Shown: positions 1-10,627 of the stretch, piece by piece | How the letters are laid out: every line of letters starts with the position of its first letter | How positions within the stretch are numbered: position 1 is the stretch's first letter | NCBI GenBank assembly: GCA_015680685.1 | Contig: MNCI01025010.1 | Coordinates: 25,599 to 89,598 of the forward strand | DNA: 64,000 nt | Direction of reading: 5' to 3' | Source of the DNA: Gnetum montanum | Lineage: Eukaryota > Streptophyta > Gnetopsida > Gnetales > Gnetaceae | Translations under genes and position numbers: made by a program | The notes under the pieces: generated by a model | The model's input: only the letters and a program-made list of their open reading frames with translations | What the model was told of the DNA's origin: nothing | Database searches by the model: none

Positions 1-366
1 ATTAACAGGAATGCTTTCAGACGAGCATGGCACATCAATCTGAGATTTCTCTATTATAGACTATAGCAGGAATGCTTGTAAAAGGAGCACAGCGCATCAC
101 TTCTGCGATATCTCTGCTATGACATTTAATTGCGTTACGCAAGTTTATGGACTTGATGGCAATGTGAGTGCGGAAGACGGGTGCTTGCATGTGTAGCTTT
201 TACGTATAGGAAGCAGATGGTAGGGATGAAGCGAAGTAAGAGCCAAGGGTAGAATTAATAGGGGAAAAGGGGATGCACTTCTAAGTGGACAAGTTAACCT
301 GAGCAGCCATCTCAAAATGCTGTTTGTGCTTCACCGCCCAGATGGATGCACCTTTGAACGACGTCC
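1..366 (-). other. 3' region of element A without a clear ORF
   Basis: No convincing gene is visible. On the element strand, the bases just after the preceding ORF (about 366 to 240) match element B near 40675-40790: both read GGTTACTTGCT, then a GACG and a GTGCAT/ATGCAT block, then GGC(C/T)GCTCA and a CACTTAGAAGTGCA/TACTTGGGAGTGCA segment. A TGCAG precedes GGTTACTTGCT in both copies and looks like a splice acceptor. The 3' LTR was not recognised here and should lie left of base 1. Confidence 0.5.
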
Positions 367-813
367 TCAAAGCAAGTAACCTGCAACCATAGAAGAAAAC
401 AGAGGATACCATTGTTCATGCGAATCGTGGGCGAGTTTGTTGAAACAAGTGTCATTAGAGGCGAGATAAAGCGATCGAGCCATGAAGGAGGAACCGTAGC
501 ACGAGGTCAGAGACCTCAATCTTGATGCTCGGCCCAGCATATCACCGCCAAAGGATGTCAGACTTAGCGTGCCTAACTGGTTATGCAAAGAACCAGCTAG
601 GTGAATCTGCGAAGCCAGAGTCTGATAGCGATGATTAGCGGAGGTCCCCGAGGTTGTTGTTGACGAGAATCCAGTCAAGGCTCCGGTCGACAAAACTAAG
701 CCCTTAGACGTACCACCGCTGTAGTGGGCGCAACGATGGCATCTCTGAGGGGTCAGTAGTATGCCTCTCAGCACATCCGAGGAATCAGTAGGATGCCGGT
801 GGGATGGTGACAC
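367..813 (-). CDS. Extra sense-strand ORF downstream of integrase in element A
   Basis: A 148-codon ORF on the element's sense strand, after pol and the hairpin array. I do not recognise the protein. It is Ser/Thr-rich with a hydrophobic C-terminus. Its C-terminal half aligns with a decayed reading frame in element B near 40510-40690: both contain a CYG..FMA motif, followed by L..AS(N/D)D and FN.L. That shared pattern argues for a real product rather than a chance ORF. Extra ORFs 3' of pol are known in Tat-type elements. The frame may be part of a spliced unit, since the last codons overlap the TGCAG acceptor-like site. Function unknown. Confidence 0.45.
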   Translation of the reverse strand: MSPSHRHPTDSSDVLRGILLTPQRCHRCAHYSGGTSKGLVLSTGALTGFSSTTTSGTSANHRYQTLASQIHLAGSLHNQLGTLSLTSFGGDMLGRASRLRSLTSCYGSSFMARSLYLASNDTCFNKLAHDSHEQWYPLFSSMVAGYLL

Positions 814-889
814 TGGGGCTATCCCAGTATCCCACCCCGTTCGTCGTGAAGCTGCACAAGGATGATTACGCTCGCTTAATTTGCATGGT

Positions 890-1110
890 GAAGGCCTGTA
901 AGTCCTAGTTTTAAGTCCTGGTAGACTGTCATTGCTGATTTTAAGTCTCAGCAGACCATGGTCCCAGTTTAAAGTCCGGGCGGACCGAGAAGTGCTAATT
1001 TTATGTCGTAGCGGACGGTGGTGTGTTTGATTTATGGTCTCAGCAGACCGTGCTATGGGTTTGATAAATGTGATTTATGGTCTCAGCAGACTGCTTTAGA
1101 TAAATGTGAT
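890..1110 (-). repeat. Hairpin + TTAAACTAG-type repeat array after integrase (element A)
   Basis: At least six short units. On the element strand each has a small inverted repeat followed by an (A)TAAA/TTAAA tail. Examples are GGTCTGCTGAGACC (5-bp stem, 4-nt loop, near 1075 and 1040) and GGTCCGCCCGGAC (near 975). The first unit directly follows, and partly overlaps, the end of the integrase frame. The same kind of array follows integrase in B, C and E. Confidence 0.75.
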
Positions 1111-4100
1111 TGACAGGGTTCGATAACTCGTGGCTATCGGCATCTGCTAACTTGAACGCTCCGTTGTTGTATGCATCAGTCACCAAGAAAGGGCCCTTCC
1201 AGTTTGCAGAGAATTTGCCTACTGGTTCTCGAACAGCCTTGAGAACTAAATCTCCCTTCTTGATCGGACGCTACTGAAGATTGTGATGATGCTTTTGCCT
1301 CTGCTTATCTTGATACTTTTCAATTGTATCAAGCGTTTGTATTCGCTTCTCCTCCACTGAATCCAAATCTGTGATCCAAGATTCGGTGTGTTGAGCTTCA
1401 TTTATAATGGTGGAGAGGACCATTCTTAGAGAAGGAATTTGCAACTCGAGAGGCAGCACTGCTTCAGACCCGTAGACTAGGCTATAGGCCGTACTACCGG
1501 TAGCCATCCTACATATAGTACGATACACCCATAGCACATAGAGGATTTTTTCATGCCACCGTCTCTTGTTGTTATCGAGCATTTTCTTGAGCATATTGAT
1601 GATGACTTTGTTTGTTGCTTCAGCTTGACCATTCGCTTGCGGGTAGTAGGGAGAGGAAAAAGATTGTTTAATGTCAATGCTATCACAGAAGGATTTGGTT
1701 TCCGTGCTACTAAACTGCGGCCCATTGTCTGTCACGATAGTTATCGGGAGACCAAATATGGTTACTATATTGTCTAGGATAAAATGGCAAATCTGTTGAG
1801 ATGTGATCTTCCATAAAGGAACAACTTCTACCCACTTCGTAAAATACTCAGTAGCGGTAATTATGAAGCTATGACCTATAGAAGATTTTGGCGTGATGGG
1901 ACCTATGATGTCCAGTCCCCATCGTTGAAATGGCCATGTTATCTGAGTTGTATGTAACTATGTAGGTGACACGTGTATGAGATTTGCATGACACTGGCAC
2001 GTGTCACAAGTTTTAACCTTTGTCAAGAAATCCTTTTCCATGTGTGGCCAGTAGTATCCTAAGCGACGGATTTTTAGAGCCATAGCCCGTGGTGCTAGGT
2101 GTCCTCCGCATAATCCCTCGTGAACTTCGCCAACTATATGTCGCACTTGGTTTTTGTCGACGCAAGTAAGCAGCACACCGTCGAAAGAGCATCTACAAAG
2201 AGTACTGTCTCCTACGATGACGTATTGCCTAGCCCACTTGCGGATCGCATCTTTCTGCGTGCGTGTCAATTCAGGCGGTAGCTCACCCTGCAGGAGGTAA
2301 GTTTTAATGTTGTCGTACCATTCTGGCGTGCTTTCCTTGAGAAGAGAAGATATTTGCATCACCTGAATGATAGGATCTGTGCAGTCTGTTATTAATGTAG
2401 AACAGGTGTCAAACAAGTGTGAGGGCACGTTCAAAGCCAGTGTAGCCAGCGCATTGACCAGCGTGTTATCAGTGCGTGGCACGTGTTGGGCATCGATGGT
2501 CATGAACCACTTCAGAAGATCTTTAGCCTTATCGGAGTAGGGCTGCAAGTGTACAGCTTTGTAGGTGTAGACTCCTGTGATCTGATTTATGACAAGCATC
2601 GAATCACCCCTAATTGCCAAATGTCGAACATCGAGTTCCCTGGCAATTAGTAATCCCCTGAGGAGCCCCTCGTACTCTGCCACGTTGTTCGTACAGGGGA
2701 AGGCCAAGCGATAAGTGTGGAGACACACATCCTCAGGTGATAGCGTAATAACTGTGGTAGCACTGCCACCTCTGGCAGTTGAAGCTCCGTCGAAATACAA
2801 CGTCGCCTCGGGGCCTGTCAAGACAGGGCTTAAACTATGTACATGTTCGTCTGGAAACTCAAGTTCTATAGTTGCCTGATTGTTAATAGGTGACGTTACT
2901 AGTTGGTCAGCTATCGCCTGGCCTTTCGTAGAAGATTGGCTGATATAATGCAGATCGAATTCTGCTATGATAGCCTTCCAGCGAGCTATTTTTCTACTCT
3001 CGTATAGGTTGTGTGTAATGGCCCTAAGGATGTTATTTTACAGATGATGTTAACCTGGATACGGAAAAGGTAATGTCTACACTTTTTTAGCGTAAATACT
3101 AATGCTAGGCAATTACGCTCTACTTCGTTATACCTCGTTTCGTACGCACATAGAGCATGACTCAAGTAGTAGATGGGCATTTCCGACCCATCATCCCTCC
3201 TTTGACAAAGTAATGCTGCTAATGCTACGTCCGAAGTTGCAAGGTAAATGTAGAATGATAGGTCCCTTTGTGGTGGGAAAACCATTGGTAAGTGTTGAAG
3301 TTCCTGTTTTAGGCTGTCAAACGCATGCTGGCAATTGTCTGTCCATTCGAAATTAACACCCTTTTTGAGAAAATGTTGCATAGGGTGTAGCTTGTCGGTT
3401 AATCTCGAGATGAACCGACGGATAAACTGTAATTGTCCTTGTAACCCGTGTAATTGCTTGAGGTCTATAGGGGGCGTTAACTCGATAATGGCTTTGACCT
3501 TATCAGGGTCAACTCGTATGCCGATTTTTGACACCACAAACCCCAGCATGCGTCCGATTTTGACTCCGAATACGCATTTCTTTGGATTAAGCCGGAGGTC
3601 GTATTTGGAGCATCTTTTGAGGACTAGCTCCAGGTCTTCTGAATGATATTTTGACTTTAAAGATTTAACAGCTATATCGTCTACATAATCATTCAGTCTC
3701 CCTAAGAGGTAATCACTAAAGATGTATGTTATAGCTCGTTGATACGTTGCTCCGGTGTTTTTCAGGCCAAAAGGCATCATAGTGTAGCAAAAGGTGCCCC
3801 AGGGCGTCATGAACGTTGTGGTTAATTGATGTTCTAGGTTGATGTGAATCTGATTATAGCCTGAAAAGCCATCCATGAAAGACAGAAGCGCATGCCCAAC
3901 CGTCGTATCGACTAGTTGGTCGATACTCAGTAGTGGGAAGTTATCCTTGATTGTGGCCTTGTTTAGATCTCAGAAGTCTATGCAGATGCGTATGCTTCTG
4001 GTCTTCTTTGGGATGACTACAATGTTAGATACCCAATCCGAGTAATCGACCGTGTGGATGAAACCAACCTGATACAGTTTGGTGATTTCATCACGCACAA

Positions 4101-4545
4101 TTAGCGCGATCTCTAGCTTGATTTTTCATACCTTTTGCCTAATTGCTTTAATCTGCAGGTCTAAGATTATGTTATGCTGGATTAACCTAGGATCTAATCC
4201 CGGCATATCCGCGTATGACCATGCAAATACCGTAATGTTGTCTTGCAAGACCTGTTTCATAGAATTGTGTGTTTTCTCGTCTAGTAAAGAACTGACTTTC
4301 ACCGTTTTGTCCTCACCTTTATGCGTAACGATAGAAACCTCATTGAGGGGGTCCTCGGTTATGTCCCCAGCTTCCAGGTCTAGCGTGCGCATCGACTATT
4401 CTGGCCATTCTGGGGACATCTCTGACGTGGCTATGGTTACGTCGTCAAAGGGGGGGTTAATTTCTACTAACGTAGGGTCGAATTGCCTAACTACTCTCCC
4501 GTATGGGCCTGTCAAAGTTAGAGGTGCTGAAAATGTTGCGTCCAT
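1090..4545 (-). pseudogene. pol: pol of element A: RT - RNase H - second RNase H - integrase, with stops
   Basis: Reads right to left from an ATG at 4545 (a start region beginning MDATFSAPLTL that aligns with B and D). An acidic linker (LDLEAGD, near 4390) precedes RT, with YVDD at about 3680-3690. The Ty3 RNase H follows (IYLATSD; YYLSHAL). A second RNase H starts near 2820 (YFDGAS; AEYEGLL; RGDS), typical of Tat elements; here the last acid position reads VNALA instead of the DALA seen in E. Integrase has an HHCC finger (VHEGLCGGH; CDTC) near 2130-1990, then TDNGPQFSS at about 1730 and the E in NGQAEATNK at about 1630. Stops and frame breaks near 4390, 4120, 3970, 2985, 1955 and 1270 make it non-functional. 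Confidence 0.9.
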
Positions 4546-4980
4546 TTGCCAACCGTTCTGCAAAATTGCCAAATGCGTAAATGATTAGGAGAAAGCATGA
4601 CGTAGTGTTGTCGAATGTGGAAAGCTAACTAAATTTTGAATATTGTAAACAGGCTGTAATTAATGCTACCCGATTACAAGGCGATAAGATGTGGTAAGAT
4701 GTGGTAGTTTAACGTCATTTCGGATAGTGGCGCATGCGATATCTACCACATTGATACCTTGATTTTTGGGTTCCGTTTTAGGAAAGTCCCGCTGAAATCG
4801 GATATCAAGTCGGTGATTTTCACATATAAGTAAGTAGTTTTCGGTGAGAACGGGCTGCTGGCTGTCGCAAATTCAAATTCCTAACTGTTACGAAGCAAGA
4901 GAAAGAGGAGCAGAAGGTTGGAACGTGTAATTTGCAAAGACGTGAATGTGTGAAGCTGTGAAGGTTTTGAAGCTGCGACA
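4546..4980. other. Spacer between pol and antisense gene of element A
   Basis: No ORF. Contains one hairpin-repeat unit (element strand TCCGAAATGACGTTAAACTA, near 4705-4730) and, on the plus strand, the presumptive promoter of the antisense gene. In B, C and D the equivalent spacer has the same position and the same hairpin motif. Confidence 0.5.
4823..4830 (+). promoter_or_regulatory. TATA-like box of the antisense gene, element A
   Basis: CATATAAG lies about 155 bp upstream of the exon 1 ATG (4981). B and D also have TATA-like sequences 120-220 bp upstream of the same exon. The consistency of place, not the sequence alone, is the argument; no transcription data support it. Confidence 0.35.
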
Positions 4981-7900
4981 ATGGTGCCTAAAGCGAAAAG
5001 AAAGAACACGAAATTGGCTAAGATCGATGAGATGCAAGAGAATCTGGAGCGCGCTTCGCAGGCAGCGGTCGCAGTGAGGGACCTTACGCCCTTGAACTGG
5101 TAGGCCATTTCTTGCGTATTTGTGTAATCCTAGTAGTGTTTATTGTTGTAGCGTTATTTGCATAAATGAGGGTTTTAGACTACGGACCTCGCGTTAAGAT
5201 GAGGGTTTTAATAGGATTGCGTCCATCGCCATCGTCAGGGATAAACCTTGCATTGTTGCAAGGCTTTGGGCGATTTCGGCATGGATAACCAAGCGTAATT
5301 CGTAGGTTTTCTGTATTTAAACATGCGAATGTGAATCTAGATTTTGATCTGTGTATTGTGTTTTCTGTATAGTGTTATGCTAAAGCCTTTCTTAATCGTG
5401 TTAGACATCGTTGGGGTTTTGTGCTGCATAAACCCGATCATGCCTAATGTCCCTCCCCCGCAAACTCGGTTGCATGGGAAGGCCATATGGTTTTGAAAGG
5501 GTGCGCTGGAGTTTATGCAGTTCTTACTGCGTAACTATAGCGTTATTGTATGGTCTAATCTGTCAGGTGATATTGCTGGTGCCATTTTGGAGCACTTGCT
5601 AGTGGGTTCCGCACAGGGGATTCTGGCTTTCTTGACAGACAGAGCCATCGATACTGGTCGGCCCAAGGACCGAGAACCTAGCGCTCGAGGTTTGAGGTGC
5701 TTAGGCTAGATCTGGGAAATGGCCCATTTTAGTTGCTACCATGCGTACAACACTCTATTCGTGGCTCGTCACGTCTCAACCTATTTCCAGAATCCACCGG
5801 GCACAGTGTATTACTCAGGCGTGTAAGCAGTTTTGTTGGCTATATTGTCATTACATGTCTATTGTCTAAGTTTTGTAAAGCGTAAGATAAATCTATGTGG
5901 TATGGTACAGGTTTTTTATTCATGAGAACAGGCTAGTAGGAGATGGTGATACGTTGTCATGGACCGAAACGACAATAAAGGCGTTTACCTCAACTAGCAA
6001 CGTACGCGCTGGTGTGATGGGGTAGATCGGCTTCGACATTCGCGAGTATCCCACCCGCTATGCTGACACTTTTGAGAATTGCCAGAAACTCGGGTGGCTA
6101 CGTGATGACTGGACCTTGGATCCACCCCTTACCGTTGAGGATGTGCAGAGGAACCTTCCTCCATTTCCTTTGCCATTTGGACCTGGTAAAACTGTTGTGT
6201 GTTCTATTGTTGCATGGTGTAGTTGTGAATGGTGAACGTTGCGTATTAGTGTTTTCATTTGACCTATGTTTTACGTTGTTCAGTTAGGGAATCCCGGGAG
6301 ATTACCCTTACAATTTCCGGCTGCGAGGCGAATACCGTCCTCTTCCGTTACGGTGACATCAAGGATGCACAACGCTGGCTTGGCCACGCAGCGGTCCCAG
6401 TTGTGGTGGTCACCAAGATCCGAGAAGCGAGGCTAATGCATTTATTTTTAGCCACAACTCCTGATGTCCCCGCCAGTGAAATGCTAACCCTGGTCAACTC
6501 CTTTAGCAAAAAGGCAGAGCATTTTTGCACGCACGTGCATCACGTACGTGTAAGTTTTGACATTGACACTTAGCTCTTTGCGGACCTTTTTGGCATCCCC
6601 TCTGATGGCCTTCCCATAGACAAGAAGGTGAAGAGGAGTCTCGATTGCCAGAAGTGGCTGGAGGAGTGGGTAAGGGTCGAGAAGGAGCCTAAAGGGATTC
6701 CTTGCGAAAGAATCAAACTAGGAGTCGCCAAGACTGTTTATCCCCTTTTTCGGGCCCGGGCTTTCCCCAAAACACTCTCGCAAGGGAAGTTATTTTTCAT
6801 AGAGCAGACCCGTATTATGCGGGAGGTTCTGGAAGAAGGGACCCAGTTCAATTGGGAAAGCTATTTTGCTGTGGGCCTACGCACTGAGATGATCAGGCTT
6901 TACAAGAACCTTGAATCTCGTTTCAACATGCATTACACCTTCTCCATAGCTTGCCTTCGGCATTTTGCTGAGTTTTTGGTTGTCCAAAAGAATGGGGTCT
7001 GGGTGCAACAAGACCGAGACCAGCTATCCAAACCTTGAATTACACATATCCTCAGCACTACCTGTGGGTGGGATCCATCAGAAGGGATTGGGGAATCTCT
7101 GTCTATAACGACCAAAGGTTTGGCGGCATCTCGACTGCGAGGCCCTGACAGTGTAGGTGGGATAATGCCTACTTACACTGGCGATGCCTCACGAGGGAAG
7201 CGTTTGGCGGCAGAAATTGTAGAACCTTCAGCTCGGTGCAAAAGGCTTCGTTTAACCGAGGCCTCTATGGAGCCTGAGAGTGGCGCAGGCCGAATTGTGG
7301 AGGTCAGAGTTCAGCGGAGTAAGCCTCCGCTTGGTAAGCATGAAGGAGATGTATTGAAAACTGTATTACGCAATGTTTATTTAGAATATTTGGAATGATG
7401 TATTAAAAGTATTGTGATATGACCAATGAAAATTACTGAGCAGCTGATCCCTGAAACAGGGGCAGTGATACTAAGTCGTGGGGAAGGGACCCCAATTTTA
7501 GAAAAAGAGGCCCCAGCTGTTGGAGTGAGCCGTGCACAGACCCTTGTGCGTGAGGAGGCCCCAGCTGTTGGAACCAGCGACGCACAGGCTCATGTGCGTG
7601 AAGAGGAGAAGGAGGCGAAAGATGTTGGCGAGGTCGCCACTATCACCGATAGAGGTAATGAGCGTATTGGAAATTTTGCAGAATTCTGTTAATAATTAGA
7701 GTTTCTAACTTGACTACGCTATAGGAGAATAGGATGCATCCACGTCCATCGCTGTGAGCAAAGTGTGGAGAGACTTTCCTGACAAGTTTGCCTTCATGGA
7801 GGGCGTTGTCAGTGATATGATCGAGCGCCTCGAGCACGTCGATCCTGAAGCTGGTATGCTATAGCTATAAAAGGTTTATTTTACTATACAGTGGTAATGT

Positions 7901-8981
7901 ATCATATACATTGATAATGTTTATTGTTAGGAGCTCGCCTTCGATGGGACCCAACGGAGCCCATTGATTTGGACACAGTGGAGCCTCCATCGGATGGGGC
8001 GGTCATGCCACGCCACATTTATGAGAAGATGCGTAAATGTGTGTTACGCTCGACATGCTCCTTATGGGAGAGTAAGGGTGTGAATGAAAACCTCTAGAAA
8101 AGGCTGCAGAGGTTAGATCAGAGGATTGAGTCTCTGACCAAAGAGGTCGGAGACCTGAAGTCGCAATGCGAGTTACTACAGGTGCGGGCGACAGGTGATG
8201 AGGACTGGCATACTGCTGTTATTGACTATTCCCTCTATTGGACCGCAATCAAGAACAACGTGCAAACCAGTTGGGCATTGGTAGAGCAGCGGATCCAGAT
8301 AGAGCTCCTAGCTGAGAAAAGCCAAGATTGGAAGGACTATTGTGCAAGTGTGCAAGAGTGGGGGCAGAAGGAAAATGACCACAAACATTTGTATAAGCGA
8401 GAAAGCATTGCTTATCGTAAACTTTATCGCAATTCTGCTATCAAAGCTCAATCCTTAGAAGTCTTCCTTGACGTCATTGGAGCATCCGAAGCCTTCAACA
8501 AGTTCGAAGAGCAGGTAACTATAAGTGCATCCCCGAAAAGGGAGATGACTCTCCCTGGGGGCCAAAATACAGTCCCTACATTCTTCCCTAACCCGCCTCG
8601 CTGGACTAGTGTGGAGAAAGGGAAGGTGAAGGCTGGAGCTGCCCTGGGAGATGATGTGTGGTCGAACCTAACTGAGGAGGAAATTATGAAGTGCCTGTGG
8701 GCCGGCCTAGAAGAGCTTCCGTTTGCTGCGGAAGCAGGGCCATCGCGAATAAGTTTGATCATAGCTAAGTCTAAATTTTCCTATTGTGTTGTTAAGTTTT
8801 GTCTTGCTAATATGTTTTCTGTATCTAGGTACCCGAAGAGGATAGAGAAGGTGAGCTGGTTGAGGAGCCAGCGCAGGAAGAGGGGTGTAGTGATGAAGAG
8901 CGTCCCCCTGTGGAGCCGGTGCCGGAGCAAGGACCTCATGAAGAGGAAATTCCTCACGAAGGAATACTTCCCAGAAGATAA
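4981..8981 (+). pseudogene. Antisense multi-exon gene of element A, with degenerate FCP1/NIF-like HAD domain
   Basis: Eight exons, opposite to gag-pol: 4981-5099, 5373-5822, 5911-6185, 6284-7333, about 7430-7654, 7725-7853, 7931-8748 and 8829-8981 (TAA). Introns begin GT and end AG with phases 2,2,1,1,1,1,0; the donor after exon 7 reads ATAAGT, a likely G-to-A loss. Exon 1 encodes a basic N-terminus (MVPKAKRKN). Exon 2 resembles a phosphatase of the FCP1/NLI-interacting-factor family: FLIVLDIVGVL (motif I), ALEFMQFLLRNYSVIVWS, then a downstream NPPGTVYY. Only the first motif I Asp is kept, so catalysis is unlikely. Exon 4 has a conserved block (LFRARAFPKTLS; HFAEFLVV) that I do not recognise. 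Exon 5 has a duplicated EAPAVG segment. Exon 7 is helical. Exon 8 is Glu-rich. In-frame stops occur in exons 2, 3, 4, 6 and 7, so this copy is dead. Confidence 0.85.
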
Positions 8982-9730
8982 GGTCCACTAGAGGACGATC
9001 TATTAGGGCTAGAGCCTGATTTAAGAGACACTGGTGATGGTGGCATTAGGGGACATGCATAATTGTGGTTTACGCATAGTTCTATTGATGTGAAGTCAAG
9101 TAGTGTTTTGTGAACGATGGAAAGACATGCTATAAGACCTCCTGGTCATTTTAAATGTTAATTATTCTTTTTGTCTTTTATGTTTTTATCTGCAAAGCGT
9201 AATCGTAATTGTTAAGGATTTTGCCTAAGTTATGCCGATGGAATGGAAGAGCTAGTTTAAGGCCATTGCGGGCCATATGCGTAGACTGGAGACTAGTTTT
9301 AGGCCATTGCGAGCCACTGCTAGCGTTTGCATAATCCAAAATTAGTTTAAGGCCGTTGCGGGCTATCATAGGCATCTGCGTAAACTGGAAATTAGTTTTA
9401 AGGTCGTTGCGGGCCATGGCTAGTTTAAGGCCGTTGCGGGTCGTGGCTAGTTTAAGGCCGTTGTGGGCCGTAACTAGTTTAAAGCCATTGCGGGCCCTTT
9501 GCGTAATATAGGAAGCGTAAATGATGACAGTATATAATTCTGCGTAATTAGGCTAAAGTGATTAAGCAACATGAATAACGTACGTAAAAGAAATGCAATA
9601 GCGTAAAGAGATGGCAAGCGTAAAAATTGAAAACTTTTATAGCGTAAATATGTATTGAATGAGAAATAGACTGCTGAATGCAAATGACGATAGCTGATAA
9701 AAATGTGATAATGTATGTAAATGCCATTCT
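8982..9730. other. Spacer between antisense gene and protease, element A
   Basis: Noncoding. It holds a hairpin-repeat array at 9236-9500 (separate entry). The flanks 8982-9235 and 9501-9730 are AT-rich, with scattered GCGTAAA words and no supported gene. Confidence 0.6.
9236..9500 (-). repeat. GGCC-type hairpin repeat array between PR and antisense gene (element A)
   Basis: About seven units. On the element strand they read GGCCCGCAATGGCC followed by TTAAACTAG, spaced roughly 30-60 bp apart. The two GGCC blocks can pair across a 6-nt loop. The array sits exactly where B (29125-29590) and D (56440-56715) have theirs. Confidence 0.8.
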
Positions 9731-10627
9731 TTAACCATCAATCCTCAGTTGTCTCTTAATGGCCTTTACGTTAAGTGTTGCATAAGGGCAGGGGGATTTA
9801 CGCTTTGACTCCTCCATGCCGCCATCCTGAAATGGCAGGTTGGCCCAGGCTAGGCTGTCATCATTGGTTTCAATCTATTGAGGGTTTTGGAGATGGGTCT
9901 GATCATCCGATGTTTCTATCTCCGAACTATGTTCTTCTTCAATGTTGTTGACAGTCCTGGTGGTGATTTCATCGCCTCCTATTACAACCTCCCCTCCTGC
10001 ATAGGGTAGGTGTATTTCTTGATGTATCGATGATGAAACCGCCCTTAGCTGGGCTAAGCACGACCTCCCTAAGATCAAGTTGAATCCATGCATCTCCTCG
10101 ACGACTAGGAATGTGACCTCTGTTGGGAATTGATCTCCTACCACAAATTCAATACAGACCATCCCTTTGACTTGAACCCTTGCCCCATTGAACGATTTTA
10201 TGCAAGCTATCATCGTGGGAGTGATTTGGTCGACTAGACCCAACCTATCCACGATGGAATAAGGAATGACATTTGTAGCTGCGCCATCATCCACATGCAC
10301 CCTCCGGATTCGGTACTGACTGACCCGAATGGTGATGAACATGGGTTCAGTTGTCACCTGACCTTTCTCAGGATCGTCTTTGATAGACTCATCATGAAAG
10401 ATCAGCGAGGTAGGCCTAGATTGCTCAGCTTCGGAAGGAAACATGACAGCATGTATCGCTTCCTCCTCCGCTGGCAAGCCTTCATCCATAGATATGGATG
10501 TACGCATGCGGACCATAGCCTTATAGTGTTCCCGGGACATCATAAGTAGGTCGTAGAGGCTCAGTGTTATATTGTTTTGTTTGAGAGCCTATTTGACCTA
10601 CGTAAACGCGTCGAGGAGGTCCTTCTC
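9731..10627 (-). pseudogene. Aspartic protease region of element A
   Basis: Retroviral-type aspartic protease processing the gag-pol polyprotein. The catalytic loop reads VHVDDGAATNVIP (near 10300), so the usual DSGA/DTGA is DDGA, as in D. A hydrophobic second half contains FNLILGRSCLAQL (near 10060), matching the flap and ILG motifs of retropepsins. A stop at 9875 interrupts the frame. Homology with B and D continues to 9731 through a tail with (W)ANLPFQ and a basic end (KAIKRQLR). RT does not follow directly: the antisense gene and two spacers intervene for about 5 kb. Confidence 0.8.

Noticed and set aside
1477-1777. ORFs on the opposite strand and in other frames over integrase
   Set aside because: Shadows of the conserved integrase frame.
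6628-7038. Exon 4 domain as a known transposase or plant-mobile-type domain
   Set aside because: The pattern LFRARAFPKTLS...HFAEFLVV faintly recalls plant transposon-associated domains, but I could not match a defined motif, so it is left unnamed.
4981-8981. Antisense gene as an ordinary host gene into which elements inserted
   Set aside because: The same gene occupies the same internal site in A, B and D (and exon 1 in C), bounded by the same element-specific hairpin arrays.
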